Translations under genes and position numbers: made by a program
Shown: piece after piece, positions 28,155 through 35,560 of the stretch
How positions within the stretch are numbered: position 1 is the stretch's first letter
How the letters are laid out: each line of letters starts with the position of its first letter
Assembly (NCBI GenBank): GCA_036567785.1
Contig: DATCTV010000030.1
Span: forward strand, 62,001 to 126,000
DNA length: 64,000 bases
Direction: 5' to 3'
From: Desulfomonilia bacterium
Lineage (GTDB): Bacteria > Desulfobacterota > Desulfomonilia > UBA1062
Notes under the pieces: generated by a model
Databases searched by the model: none
The model's input: only the letters and a program-made list of their open reading frames with translations
Told to the model about the DNA's origin: nothing

Positions 28155-29431
28155 TGTTTGAAACAGATTGCGAAACGATGAAGGCGTTTGAACTGAGACA
28201 GGTTCAGCTGGAACGGCTTCAGTCAACGCTGAACCGGGCATACCTTAATGTAGCCCATTACAGAAGGGCCCTGGATGCTGCGGGCATGCTTCCGGATGAG
28301 ATAAAATCGCTTGACGATATCAGAAAACTGCCATTTACGACCAGGGCCGACATAGAAAAGGGTTATCCATATGACATGTTTGCCGTCCCGCTGAGGGAAG
28401 TCGTGCGCATACATGCGTCATCCGGCCAGGCAAGAAGGCCTATTGTCACGGGATATACGGCAGGGGACCTCAAGGCCTGGGCGAGGCTCATGGCGAGGTT
28501 TTTAACGGGCACGGGCATAACGAGGGACGACGTGATACAGATATCGTTCAGGTACGGCCTCATGACGGGCGGATTCGGCTTTCATGCAGCAGCCGAGCTT
28601 ATCGGGGCATCGGTGATCCCGGCCGATATCGGGAATACGAACGAGCAGGTGATCATCATGAGGGATTACCTGACATCTGTGATCGCCTGTACGCCAGGCT
28701 ATGCACTTATACTTCTGGACAGGCTTGACGAACTCGGAATAAATCCGAAATCTCTGCGTCTGCGCCGTGCGGTGCTTGGTGCAGACAGTCTGAGTCCTTC
28801 AGTCAGGGCCAAGATAGAGCAGTTCCTTGGAGTTGAGGTATTCGACAGCTACGGTTCCAGCGTCGTAATGGGTCCCGGTATTGCCGGTGAATGCAGCGCA
28901 CATGACGGGCTGCATGTCTATGAGGATTTTTTCATCGCTGAAGTGATCGACCCTGTTACAGGAAAAATACTCGGTGCCGGCGAAAAGGGCGAGCTTGTCA
29001 TAACAACCCTTATGAGGGAAGCGTTTCCTCTTATACGTTATAGAACCGGCGATATCACTATGATAAAACCCGATGAATGCAAATGCGGCAGGACGCATAT
29101 GAGGCTTGCGGGCTTCTACGGCAGGACGGATGATACAGTAAAAGTCAAAGGCATAAGCATAGCTCCTGTTCGTATCAGGGAGATACTTCTTTCACTGGGC
29201 ATCGATAACCGGAGCCAGCTGCATATCTATCGTGAAGGGCCGTACGAAAAGGCTGACATACTTCTCGAGGTCGGCGAAAAGCTCTTTTTCGATGAGATGC
29301 GCACACAGAAAATATTCATGGAAAAGCTTGAGAAAACGTTCCACACAAACCTGGGCATCCGTGTCGGCATAAAGATCGTCCCGGCGGCCGGATTCAAGGG
29401 CGAAGGCTCCGTGGTTGACGAAAGGGTCTGA
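28151..29431 (+). CDS. phenylacetate-CoA ligase-like (PaaK family) protein with altered motifs
   Basis: 426 residues, matching the PaaK branch of adenylate-forming enzymes in length and layout (LDDIRKLPFTTRADI, LIRYRTGDIT). Normal PaaK activates an aryl acid as the acyl-adenylate and CoA thioester. Here the P-loop, usually SSGTTGKP, reads SSGQARRP (residues 90-97), and the A5 motif, usually YGLSE, reads YGSSV (234-238), so the conserved Glu is Val238. The ligase may be impaired, changed in specificity, or doing something else. Overlaps livG by 4 nt and is followed after 2 nt by a repeat-rich secreted protein gene, so it is part of the liv operon. The substrate is not known. Confidence 0.8.
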   Translation: MMFETDCETMKAFELRQVQLERLQSTLNRAYLNVAHYRRALDAAGMLPDEIKSLDDIRKLPFTTRADIEKGYPYDMFAVPLREVVRIHASSGQARRPIVTGYTAGDLKAWARLMARFLTGTGITRDDVIQISFRYGLMTGGFGFHAAAELIGASVIPADIGNTNEQVIIMRDYLTSVIACTPGYALILLDRLDELGINPKSLRLRRAVLGADSLSPSVRAKIEQFLGVEVFDSYGSSVVMGPGIAGECSAHDGLHVYEDFFIAEVIDPVTGKILGAGEKGELVITTLMREAFPLIRYRTGDITMIKPDECKCGRTHMRLAGFYGRTDDTVKVKGISIAPVRIREILLSLGIDNRSQLHIYREGPYEKADILLEVGEKLFFDEMRTQKIFMEKLEKTFHTNLGIRVGIKIVPAAGFKGEGSVVDERV

Positions 29432-29433
29432 TT

Positions 29434-29784
29434 ATGCGCCGTATACCGATGATCTGCCGTATTGCGGTCTTCTTTACTGTGATGCTCTTTACCTTTACCA
29501 TGGCCGCATTTTCCACCGACATCGAGAAAAAAGCCGATGAACTGACAAAAGAAACCGCAGATGTCCTCGACAGTACCGGCAAAAAGATAGAACAGGGCGT
29601 GCAGAAGGCTGCAGAAAGTACGGAAAAGGGCATAAATACCGCAGTCGAATATACAGGAAAGGGTATAAAAAAAGCAGCCGACAGCACCCAGAAGGGGTTG
29701 GACAAGGCATCAAAGGGTGCTGAGAAGGGCATTAAAAAAGCCGCCGAATCTACTGAAAAAGCATTGGACAAGGCCGCGCGTTAA
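29434..29784 (+). CDS. secreted 11-residue-repeat (LEA/apolipoprotein-like) protein
   Basis: 116 residues: signal peptide (about 1-26) followed by Ala/Lys/Glu-rich helix-forming sequence. From residue 53 to the end, near-perfect 11-residue units occur (EQGVQKAAEST, EKGINTAVEYT, GKGIKKAADST, QKGLDKASKGA, EKGIKKAAEST, then a partial EKALDKAAR). Such 11-mers form long amphipathic helices as in LEA and apolipoprotein-like proteins, which bind membranes or guard against desiccation. The gene starts 2 nt after the PaaK-like stop, with GAAAGGG upstream, so it belongs to the liv transcript. A role in the periplasm beside the transporter is inferred only from position. Confidence 0.7.
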   Translation: MRRIPMICRIAVFFTVMLFTFTMAAFSTDIEKKADELTKETADVLDSTGKKIEQGVQKAAESTEKGINTAVEYTGKGIKKAADSTQKGLDKASKGAEKGIKKAAESTEKALDKAAR

Positions 29785-29840
29785 TAGGGTAATAGGGAAC
29801 GCTGATTGGATTATTAGATTTAGTATGAAAGAAACCAATG

Positions 29841-29960
29841 ATGCTGGGGTTTCATGAAACCGAGATAGACAGGCTATTGGGAATAAGCCAGCCGCGCGTT
29901 TCTCTTTCTGTCATGGACGGTGAAAAGATAGTCATGGGAGAGAAGTTGAGGCTCAGATAA
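29841..29960 (+). pseudogene. remnant with helix-turn-helix sequence
   Basis: A 39-codon open frame that reads like the recognition part of an Xre-type helix-turn-helix (EIDRLLGISQPRVSLSV then a short basic tail). No full gene surrounds it. It looks like the piece of an antitoxin- or regulator-type gene, left at the edge of an AT-rich region that also carries an insertion sequence. No clear ribosome-binding site. Confidence 0.35.
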
Positions 29961-30030
29961 GATGGAAACTAATAATACAATCAGCGTCTCCTAAGGTATT
30001 AATATTTAATAATATTTAAAGGATTAATTT

Positions 30031-30352
30031 ATGGAAGAATATTATGTTACTAAAAATGAAACGTCTTTTTACTCCGATATATATTTTGCTGGATTTTGGA
30101 AAAGAACAGCAGCATTTATTTTGGATATTATTATATTGGGAGTTATTGAGTACTTTTTAGGATATTTATTATTCGATATATTAATCCAGCTAGGATGGAT
30201 TACGGTACTTATAGGTTTTTTTATTCAATTATTATACTTCGGAATTTTAGATAGTTCGATTTTTAAAGATCAAACAATTGGTAAAAAAATATTTAAAATA
30301 TCTGTGGTATCAGATAATGGCAAACCAATATCTTTATGGGTTTCAATAGCTA
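30031..30352 (+). pseudogene. RDD-family membrane protein, 5' part (split by IS)
   Basis: The first 107 codons of an RDD-domain protein: GFWKRTAAFILDIIILG is the RDD entry with Arg and Asp in place, and two or three hydrophobic segments follow, with GKKIFKISVV characteristic of this family. The frame enters the IS and stops at 30363. Fusing 30352 to 31829 restores ...WVSIARYCIIF... in frame with the second part, which has the closing RQSYHDLLTRT of RDD proteins. Base composition is very AT-rich compared with flanking genes, suggesting acquisition from elsewhere. Confidence 0.85.
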
Positions 30353-30353
30353 G
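30347..30353. repeat. IS-flanking direct repeat, left copy
   Basis: TAGCTAG here is repeated at 31823-31829. The probable target duplication is TAGCTA; because the site is palindromic the exact length (4 to 7 bp) is ambiguous. Confidence 0.7.
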
Positions 30354-30379
30354 TCGTCCCTGAAAAACCCATTTTCGAA

Positions 30380-31693
30380 TCAGACAGGCGCCCATATGAG
30401 GCGCCTGTTTTGGTTTTTTGAGAAAAAAACGAGCCATAAAATTGAGAACAAAAAAGAACCAAGCTCTTTCATGAGCTTTGAAAAGTTGAAAGCAGCCGCT
30501 GCAAGCATAAGATTGACGCCGTCTCCCATATGGCCCTTGAGATAATTGCGGGCCAACCCGTAATCTGACTTGAGATGTCCTATCACGGGTTCTATCGCAG
30601 CCCTTCTTCTGAAACGAAGACGGGCCTTTCTCTTTTCGTATGAAGTTGCGTCTTTCTTTGACCTTGAAGGTATGAGTATTTTCGTGCCGTTGATCTCCGA
30701 TACCCCACGGTATCCCCGGTCGCAAATGGCAAAATGAGGTTTGTTCTTTGTTAACGCTTCAATCTGAGCCAGCGTTGATAAAAGAGTCTTACTGTCATGT
30801 GTGTTCTCTCTTATGTTAAGGGCTCCGATGATTATCCCGCTGTTCTTTGTTACCGCTATCGACGCCTTTGACCCAAACTCGTATTTCTTGTTCTCTTTGC
30901 CTTTTGCTATGCAATAAACCTGCGGTTCATGAAGACTGTAAATCTTGTTCTTATCACTTTTTTGTTGAGATAAAACTTTAACGTAAAGCTCAAGTGTTTC
31001 TGAATGATCAGATGTCTTTCTTCCTATTTCTCTGACTAATCTGCCGGCTATGGTCTTCAGCCTCTTCTGGGCCTTGATTGCTTTCTTGTAATTCTTCGGA
31101 TGATTCCTGAACCTCTGGTCTAATAAAAGCGCCTTTGTCGTCCTTGTGTATGACTGTCTGAGGATTAACCCTTCTTCTTTAGCTATCCGAAGGCAGCCTT
31201 CTATTATCCCACGGTAAAGATTCGTGTCTGTCGGAAAGGTTATGTTCTTCTCCTGCACCGTAGAATCTATCACAACTTCCTTTTCTTTAGCCTTTTCACC
31301 GTGCATACAGATTGATACTTCAAGTATTTTTTCTACTCCCTTTTCTCCAATCCTCTTTCTGAAATACACCAGGTCGGTCGGGTCTATAGGAAACTTCCAC
31401 TGGAATGTCCTCATGCCGCTGAAGTGCTGATAATAAGGATTCTCAACCCACGCCTGAATTACAGTCTCGTCAGATAAATTGTAAATCTGTTTCAGTATCA
31501 AAAGGGCTGTCATAAGTCTTATCGGCTTTGCTGGTCTTCCGGTCTTGCCATAAAGATCCTTGAACTCTTTTTCAAAAACCTCCCATGGAATCCTTTCCCC
31601 CAGCAAATATAACGGATGTTTCGGGTTGAGCATTTCAGACAGATCCTCATTGAACAAACCCATCTGAACCTGCTCATCTTTCCTCGGTATCAT
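30380..31693 (-). CDS. IS5/IS1182-type DDE transposase
   Basis: 437 residues. An N-terminal DUF772-type domain (about 30-130: GRPAKP, LMTALLILKQIYNLSDE, YFRKRIGEKG) and a DDE catalytic core: VVIDSTV for the first Asp, CDRGYRG for the second Asp and AIEPVIGHLKSDYGLARN for the Glu. AGGAGGG precedes the ATG at 31693. The stop is inside the element, 28 nt from the left end. Family IS5 or the related IS1182; the exact group needs an ISfinder comparison. Confidence 0.9.
   Translation of the reverse strand: MIPRKDEQVQMGLFNEDLSEMLNPKHPLYLLGERIPWEVFEKEFKDLYGKTGRPAKPIRLMTALLILKQIYNLSDETVIQAWVENPYYQHFSGMRTFQWKFPIDPTDLVYFRKRIGEKGVEKILEVSICMHGEKAKEKEVVIDSTVQEKNITFPTDTNLYRGIIEGCLRIAKEEGLILRQSYTRTTKALLLDQRFRNHPKNYKKAIKAQKRLKTIAGRLVREIGRKTSDHSETLELYVKVLSQQKSDKNKIYSLHEPQVYCIAKGKENKKYEFGSKASIAVTKNSGIIIGALNIRENTHDSKTLLSTLAQIEALTKNKPHFAICDRGYRGVSEINGTKILIPSRSKKDATSYEKRKARLRFRRRAAIEPVIGHLKSDYGLARNYLKGHMGDGVNLMLAAAAFNFSKLMKELGSFLFSILWLVFFSKNQNRRLIWAPV
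30384..30419 (+). terminator. intrinsic terminator at the IS left end, plus-strand
   Basis: ACAGGCGCC (30384-30392), 7-nt loop, GGCGCCTGT (30400-30408), then TTTGGTTTTTT. It would stop plus-strand transcription entering the element from the RDD gene, protecting the transposase from antisense read-through. The hairpin lies within the 3' coding end of the transposase. Confidence 0.65.
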
Positions 31694-31822
31694 CTGCCCT
31701 CCTGAAAATCAAAATCTGCAAGAAATCTATGCACATACTACCATTTTTATGCAGATAATATCATTTTAAAATGAGCTTTATGCCAATTATATCATGGGCT
31801 TAAGTGCTTCTTCAGGGGGGAC

Positions 31823-31829
31823 TAGCTAG
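31823..31829. repeat. IS-flanking direct repeat, right copy
   Basis: TAGCTAG, matching 30347-30353; marks the right junction of the element in the RDD gene. Confidence 0.7.
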
Positions 31830-32502
31830 ATATTGCATTATTTTTATTCCGTTTTCTGTTGCAACTTCGACATTTCTATCCACAACATTTATACCAATAT
31901 CATTTAAAGAAATTGTTTTTACAATTTTAGGAGAAGGAATTTGTGCTGCAAATTTATATCTTTATATTTTCAATAAAAATACAAGACAAAGTTATCATGA
32001 TTTATTGACAAGAACATTTGTTGTTGAGAATATGAATTCGGCCCCAAAGATGGATTGTCAAAAGCCAATATCTAATATTCATTATATTATGAGCATACTG
32101 TTAATAATAATTATTGTTTTTTATTCATTTTTTATACAAAACAATGTTAATAATAATATTTCAACTGATAAAATAAATGTAATTTCAAAAGAAATATCTT
32201 CAAACAATAAAAATGTAATATTGTCTTCAATATCTGTTGAATCAATTATATATAGTAATGATGGAAATAATGAAAAACCAAGTATTAAAGTCAATGTTTT
32301 TCTAAATAAAGAACCTATTGAACCTGAAACGGAAATTAATAAAATTGTACAGATAATTATCAAAGAGCTTCCTATTGAAAAAAATGGAAATTCTATTGAA
32401 GTATCTCTAAATTGGGGCTTTGATATTGGTATTGCACAAATATGGAAGAACATTATGTATTGTATGGCATCAACGGGATTGCACCGGCAAGGACAACAGT
32501 AA
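31829..32502 (+). pseudogene. RDD-family membrane protein, 3' part (split by IS)
   Basis: Continuation of the RDD gene after the IS. It encodes the last membrane segments of the RDD domain, ending in FNKNTRQSYHDLLTRTFVVEN, then an extra transmembrane segment (about IMSILLIIIIVFYSFFI) and a roughly 120-residue soluble C-terminal domain that I do not recognise. Very AT-rich to about 32450, after which composition shifts and the frame ends. On its own it has no proper start. Convergent with psd. Confidence 0.8.
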
Positions 32503-32557
32503 TTGTAGCCAGAATATTTATATTTAACCAAATAACCGAAGAACGTCCCTCTATACT

Positions 32558-33442
32558 CTATACTACAGCGATCCTTTCTCCCATCCTCACCCTGGAAGGG
32601 ATGTCATATGAAGACATCTCGATGATGTCTTCATCAAATTTAACAGCGCCTTTTTTAAATACCAGGACTATTGTCGAACCGCCGAGGCCGAAATAGCCCT
32701 TTTCTTCACCTCTGGCCTTTTTCCCCGGGCCGGGACTGGTGCGGACCATGCGGCCTACATAAAGCGCACCTACCTCGATCATCAGAAATTGCCCGGTCTT
32801 TTCATTGCTCAGGATGCTGATGTCTCTCACATTGACATCGAAGGGCCTGTAGCCGTGCTCCATTGCAATGGGATTCACCGAAAAAAGTTTAGCGCCCAGA
32901 GTCCAGATTTTCTCCATCGTGCAATCACAGGGAAAATGATATCTGTGATAATCGGTAGGCGAAAGATAAATCACGGCGAGCGACCCGTTGCTGTATTCAC
33001 CGGCAAGCTGTTCATCCCTTAACAGGGAAGCAAGCGTGAATTTCTGGCCCTTTATGGCAAATGCAGGGATGCCGGATATATTGGGGAATATTGTAAGGGC
33101 TCCATCGGCAGGGGAGACGATGGTATCGTTTTGCTGGCATACAGGCCTTGCCTGCGGTTTGAGCCTGCGGTCAAAGAACTCGCTGAAAGAGGAATATTCA
33201 CTTGCAGGCTTCTCGAACTCCGTTTCATCGAGATTGTTTTCGGAAACGAAATCAAGCACCTTCTTCCTCGAAAAGCGCGTATAATCTCTTAACGCCATAA
33301 GCGTGCTGAAAAAGGGCCATACGGCGATGTTGCTCATTATGAAGCTGGCTATGGGATTCTTATGCACGAATATTATAGCTTCGTTTTTATAATATCGGAC
33401 ATCTTCGAGTTGAGCCGCTTTTCTGTTCCAGACCTTGTTCAT
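32558..33442 (-). CDS. psd: phosphatidylserine decarboxylase
   Basis: 294 residues. VSPADGALTIF, YHRYHFP and the self-cleavage site GGST (Ser256 becomes the pyruvoyl group) identify the enzyme, which makes phosphatidylethanolamine at the inner membrane. GGST rather than LGST is typical of the class II form. AGGAGG precedes the ATG. The phosphatidylserine synthase gene is not beside it. Confidence 0.93.
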   Translation of the reverse strand: MNKVWNRKAAQLEDVRYYKNEAIIFVHKNPIASFIMSNIAVWPFFSTLMALRDYTRFSRKKVLDFVSENNLDETEFEKPASEYSSFSEFFDRRLKPQARPVCQQNDTIVSPADGALTIFPNISGIPAFAIKGQKFTLASLLRDEQLAGEYSNGSLAVIYLSPTDYHRYHFPCDCTMEKIWTLGAKLFSVNPIAMEHGYRPFDVNVRDISILSNEKTGQFLMIEVGALYVGRMVRTSPGPGKKARGEEKGYFGLGGSTIVLVFKKGAVKFDEDIIEMSSYDIPSRVRMGERIAVV

Positions 33443-33698
33443 CCTAGGCCTCCTGCCCTTCTATCTTTCTTATAAAGCTGCGCATGTCAAGATAGGTGTA
33501 CTGCTTATAATATTATTTTAAATATCTATAAACCAGTACTTCGGGCAAGGCCGGGAACGAGATTTCATTTGTTGTCCGAAGCGCATAAGAGAGATCTATA
33601 AGTTTTAATACCTGATATGGCTCTGAACCACCGGAACGATCGCACTTCTGACCCTGTTTCCAGGTGAAGTATCTGACCGTATCCGGCTAAAAGAGTGC

Positions 33699-33727
33699 TT
33701 GTTTTTTAAAAGGCCCTATTGTATAGG
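33699..33727 (+). promoter_or_regulatory. possible promoter of rpsA
   Basis: TTGTTT (33699-33704), 17 bp, TATAGG (33722-33727), about 38 nt before the start. The 323-nt psd-rpsA interval holds no other gene that I can support; psd's promoter must lie in its left part. Confidence 0.35.
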
Positions 33728-33765
33728 ACACCAACTTAATCGGACAGGGACGGAGGATGTCAAAC

Positions 33766-35499
33766 ATGGATGAGATCAAAGCAAATCAGGAAAACGTGAC
33801 CGAAATCACGGAAGAAAAAGCGGCTCAGGAAACGGATCAGACCAATTACGAAGCACTCTACGGCGAGACTTTCGGCAAATCGCTTTCAATCGGGGCTGTG
33901 ATAACCGGCACGGTTGTTCAGATCGATGCCGAGAACATAATGATAGATGTCGGACGTAAAATGGAGGGGAGCGCTCCTTTAAAGGAATTTCTTGATGAAA
34001 ACGGCAACATTAACGTATCCATCGGGGATGAGGTTGAAGTACTGGTATTGAGCCTGGGGAAAAATATCAGACTGAGCAAGGAGAGAGCAAGATCACTCAA
34101 GGTCTGGGACGACATAATAAAGGCATATCAGGACAAGACGACCATTTCAGGCAGGGTGCTGAACAGGATAAAAGGCGGCCTGATGGTCGACATCGGGGTC
34201 CAGGCATTTCTTCCAAGTTCCCATGCATCACTTTCCCAGCCGACAGAGGCGGACCTTGAAAAACTGATCGGAACAAAAATTGATGTTACCGTAATCAAAT
34301 ACAACCGCAAAAAGAACAATGTTGTGGTCAGCCACCGGGATGTTCTTGAGAGCGAGAGGGCTGCAAAGAAAAAGGTTCTTCTGGAAACAATAAACAAGGG
34401 CGATGTCGTCAAAGGCACGGTCAAGAATATTCTTGCATACGGCGCATTCGTAGATATCGGCGGCATAGACGGACTTCTGCATATAACCGACATGTCATGG
34501 GGAAAGCTGAAAGACCCCAAGGAAAAGGTTGCTTCAGGCCAGGTTATTGATGTGAAAATAATCGATTTCGACCCTGAGACCGAGAAGATATCTCTTGGAA
34601 TAAAACAGCTTTCAACAGACCCGTGGGAGGGTATCGAATACCGCTATCCCATCGGAAAGAAGGTAAGCGGCAAGGTTACTTCACTGACCAACTATGGTGC
34701 ATTCGTCGAACTGGAGGAAGGCGTTGAAGGGCTTGTCCATATTTCTGAGATGTTCTGGTCGAAGAAGATAAGGCACCCGTCTTCAGTGCTAAAGGAAGAT
34801 GAAGAGGTTGAGGTCCAGATACTGGGCGTTGACCAGAAGGAAAGGCGCATATCCCTGGGTCTCAAGCAGACGACACCTAATCCGTGGGATCTTCTTAGCC
34901 AGAATTACATTGAAGGTGCCGTAGTCGATGCGAAGGTTAAGAATGTAACCGATTTCGGCATATTTGTGAGCATTGATGAGAACATCGATATTGACGGCCT
35001 TATACATGTCAGCGACATATCATGGGACCCGAAGGTGAAGAGCCCGAAGGACATGTTTAAAAAGGGAGATGTCTTAAAGGCTAAAGTTCTGACCATTGAC
35101 CAGGATTCGGAAAAATTCTCACTGGGTATCAAGCAGCTTGAACCTGATCCGTGGACGCAGATAGCAAACGATCATCCTGCCGGCAGCATAATCAAGGGCA
35201 AGATAACAAGCATAACCGATTTCGGTGCGTTTGTTGAAATCGCCCAGGGAATCGAGGGTATGATCCATATTTCAGAAGTCAGCCGCGACAAGATAGAATC
35301 ACTGGCCGAGGTGCTGAAAGTCGGGCAGGAAGTTGAGGCTGTCGTTTTAAGGGTCAGCCCTGAGAACAAGAAGATAGGCCTTTCGATAAAGGCGCTTGAC
35401 GATGCCCAGACCAGAAAGTCTCTTCAGGAGACAAGCAAGGCGCCTGACAAGGTTGCAACAAATCTTGGCGACCTGCTTAAAGGCTGGCAGAAAAGCTGA
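33766..35499 (+). CDS. rpsA: 30S ribosomal protein S1
   Basis: 577 residues from ATG 33766, which is 9 nt after GGAGG (ATG 33757, three codons earlier, is too close to it). Six S1 (OB-fold) domains can be counted by the repeated GAFVDIG/GAFVEL-type strand and the HISE/HITD loops: about 42-110, 125-195, 210-280, 298-365, 384-455, 471-540. Six domains is the full form of Gram-negative bacteria. It binds mRNA at the ribosome to help initiation. Ends just before a bidirectional terminator. Confidence 0.95.
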   Translation: MDEIKANQENVTEITEEKAAQETDQTNYEALYGETFGKSLSIGAVITGTVVQIDAENIMIDVGRKMEGSAPLKEFLDENGNINVSIGDEVEVLVLSLGKNIRLSKERARSLKVWDDIIKAYQDKTTISGRVLNRIKGGLMVDIGVQAFLPSSHASLSQPTEADLEKLIGTKIDVTVIKYNRKKNNVVVSHRDVLESERAAKKKVLLETINKGDVVKGTVKNILAYGAFVDIGGIDGLLHITDMSWGKLKDPKEKVASGQVIDVKIIDFDPETEKISLGIKQLSTDPWEGIEYRYPIGKKVSGKVTSLTNYGAFVELEEGVEGLVHISEMFWSKKIRHPSSVLKEDEEVEVQILGVDQKERRISLGLKQTTPNPWDLLSQNYIEGAVVDAKVKNVTDFGIFVSIDENIDIDGLIHVSDISWDPKVKSPKDMFKKGDVLKAKVLTIDQDSEKFSLGIKQLEPDPWTQIANDHPAGSIIKGKITSITDFGAFVEIAQGIEGMIHISEVSRDKIESLAEVLKVGQEVEAVVLRVSPENKKIGLSIKALDDAQTRKSLQETSKAPDKVATNLGDLLKGWQKS

Positions 35500-35526
35500 T
35501 AAAATCGTTATTGAACGTCATGGAAA

Positions 35527-35560
35527 AACAGGCGGCTCCGGCAATTCCGGGCCGCCTGTT
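35527..35560. terminator. bidirectional terminator, rpsA / GH94-like gene
   Basis: AACAGGCGGC (35527-35536) pairs with GCCGCCTGTT (35551-35560), with CCGG/CCGG inside the loop. The A-run before the stem serves as U-run for the minus strand; the plus side has only a loose T-rich tail. Confidence 0.7.

Larger units (their letters stand above)
30353..31822. mobile_element. IS5/IS1182-like insertion sequence, about 1.47 kb
   Basis: A 1,470-bp element with one DDE transposase on the minus strand. The ends are imperfect inverted repeats: left GTCGTCCCTGAA, right (complement) GTCCCCCCTGAA, 10 of 12 matching. It is flanked by TAGCTAG direct repeats and sits inside an RDD gene. It looks intact: the transposase frame is full-length, has a ribosome-binding site and keeps its DDE residues, so the insertion may be recent. 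Confidence 0.85.

Noticed and set aside
29434-29784. DNA-level tandem repeat (CRISPR-like)
   Set aside because: The periodicity is at the protein level (11 codons), with diverged codons and no spacers; it is a coding repeat.
33443-33765. Riboswitch or S1 autoregulatory leader before rpsA
   Set aside because: No recognisable conserved structure; only a tentative promoter is visible.
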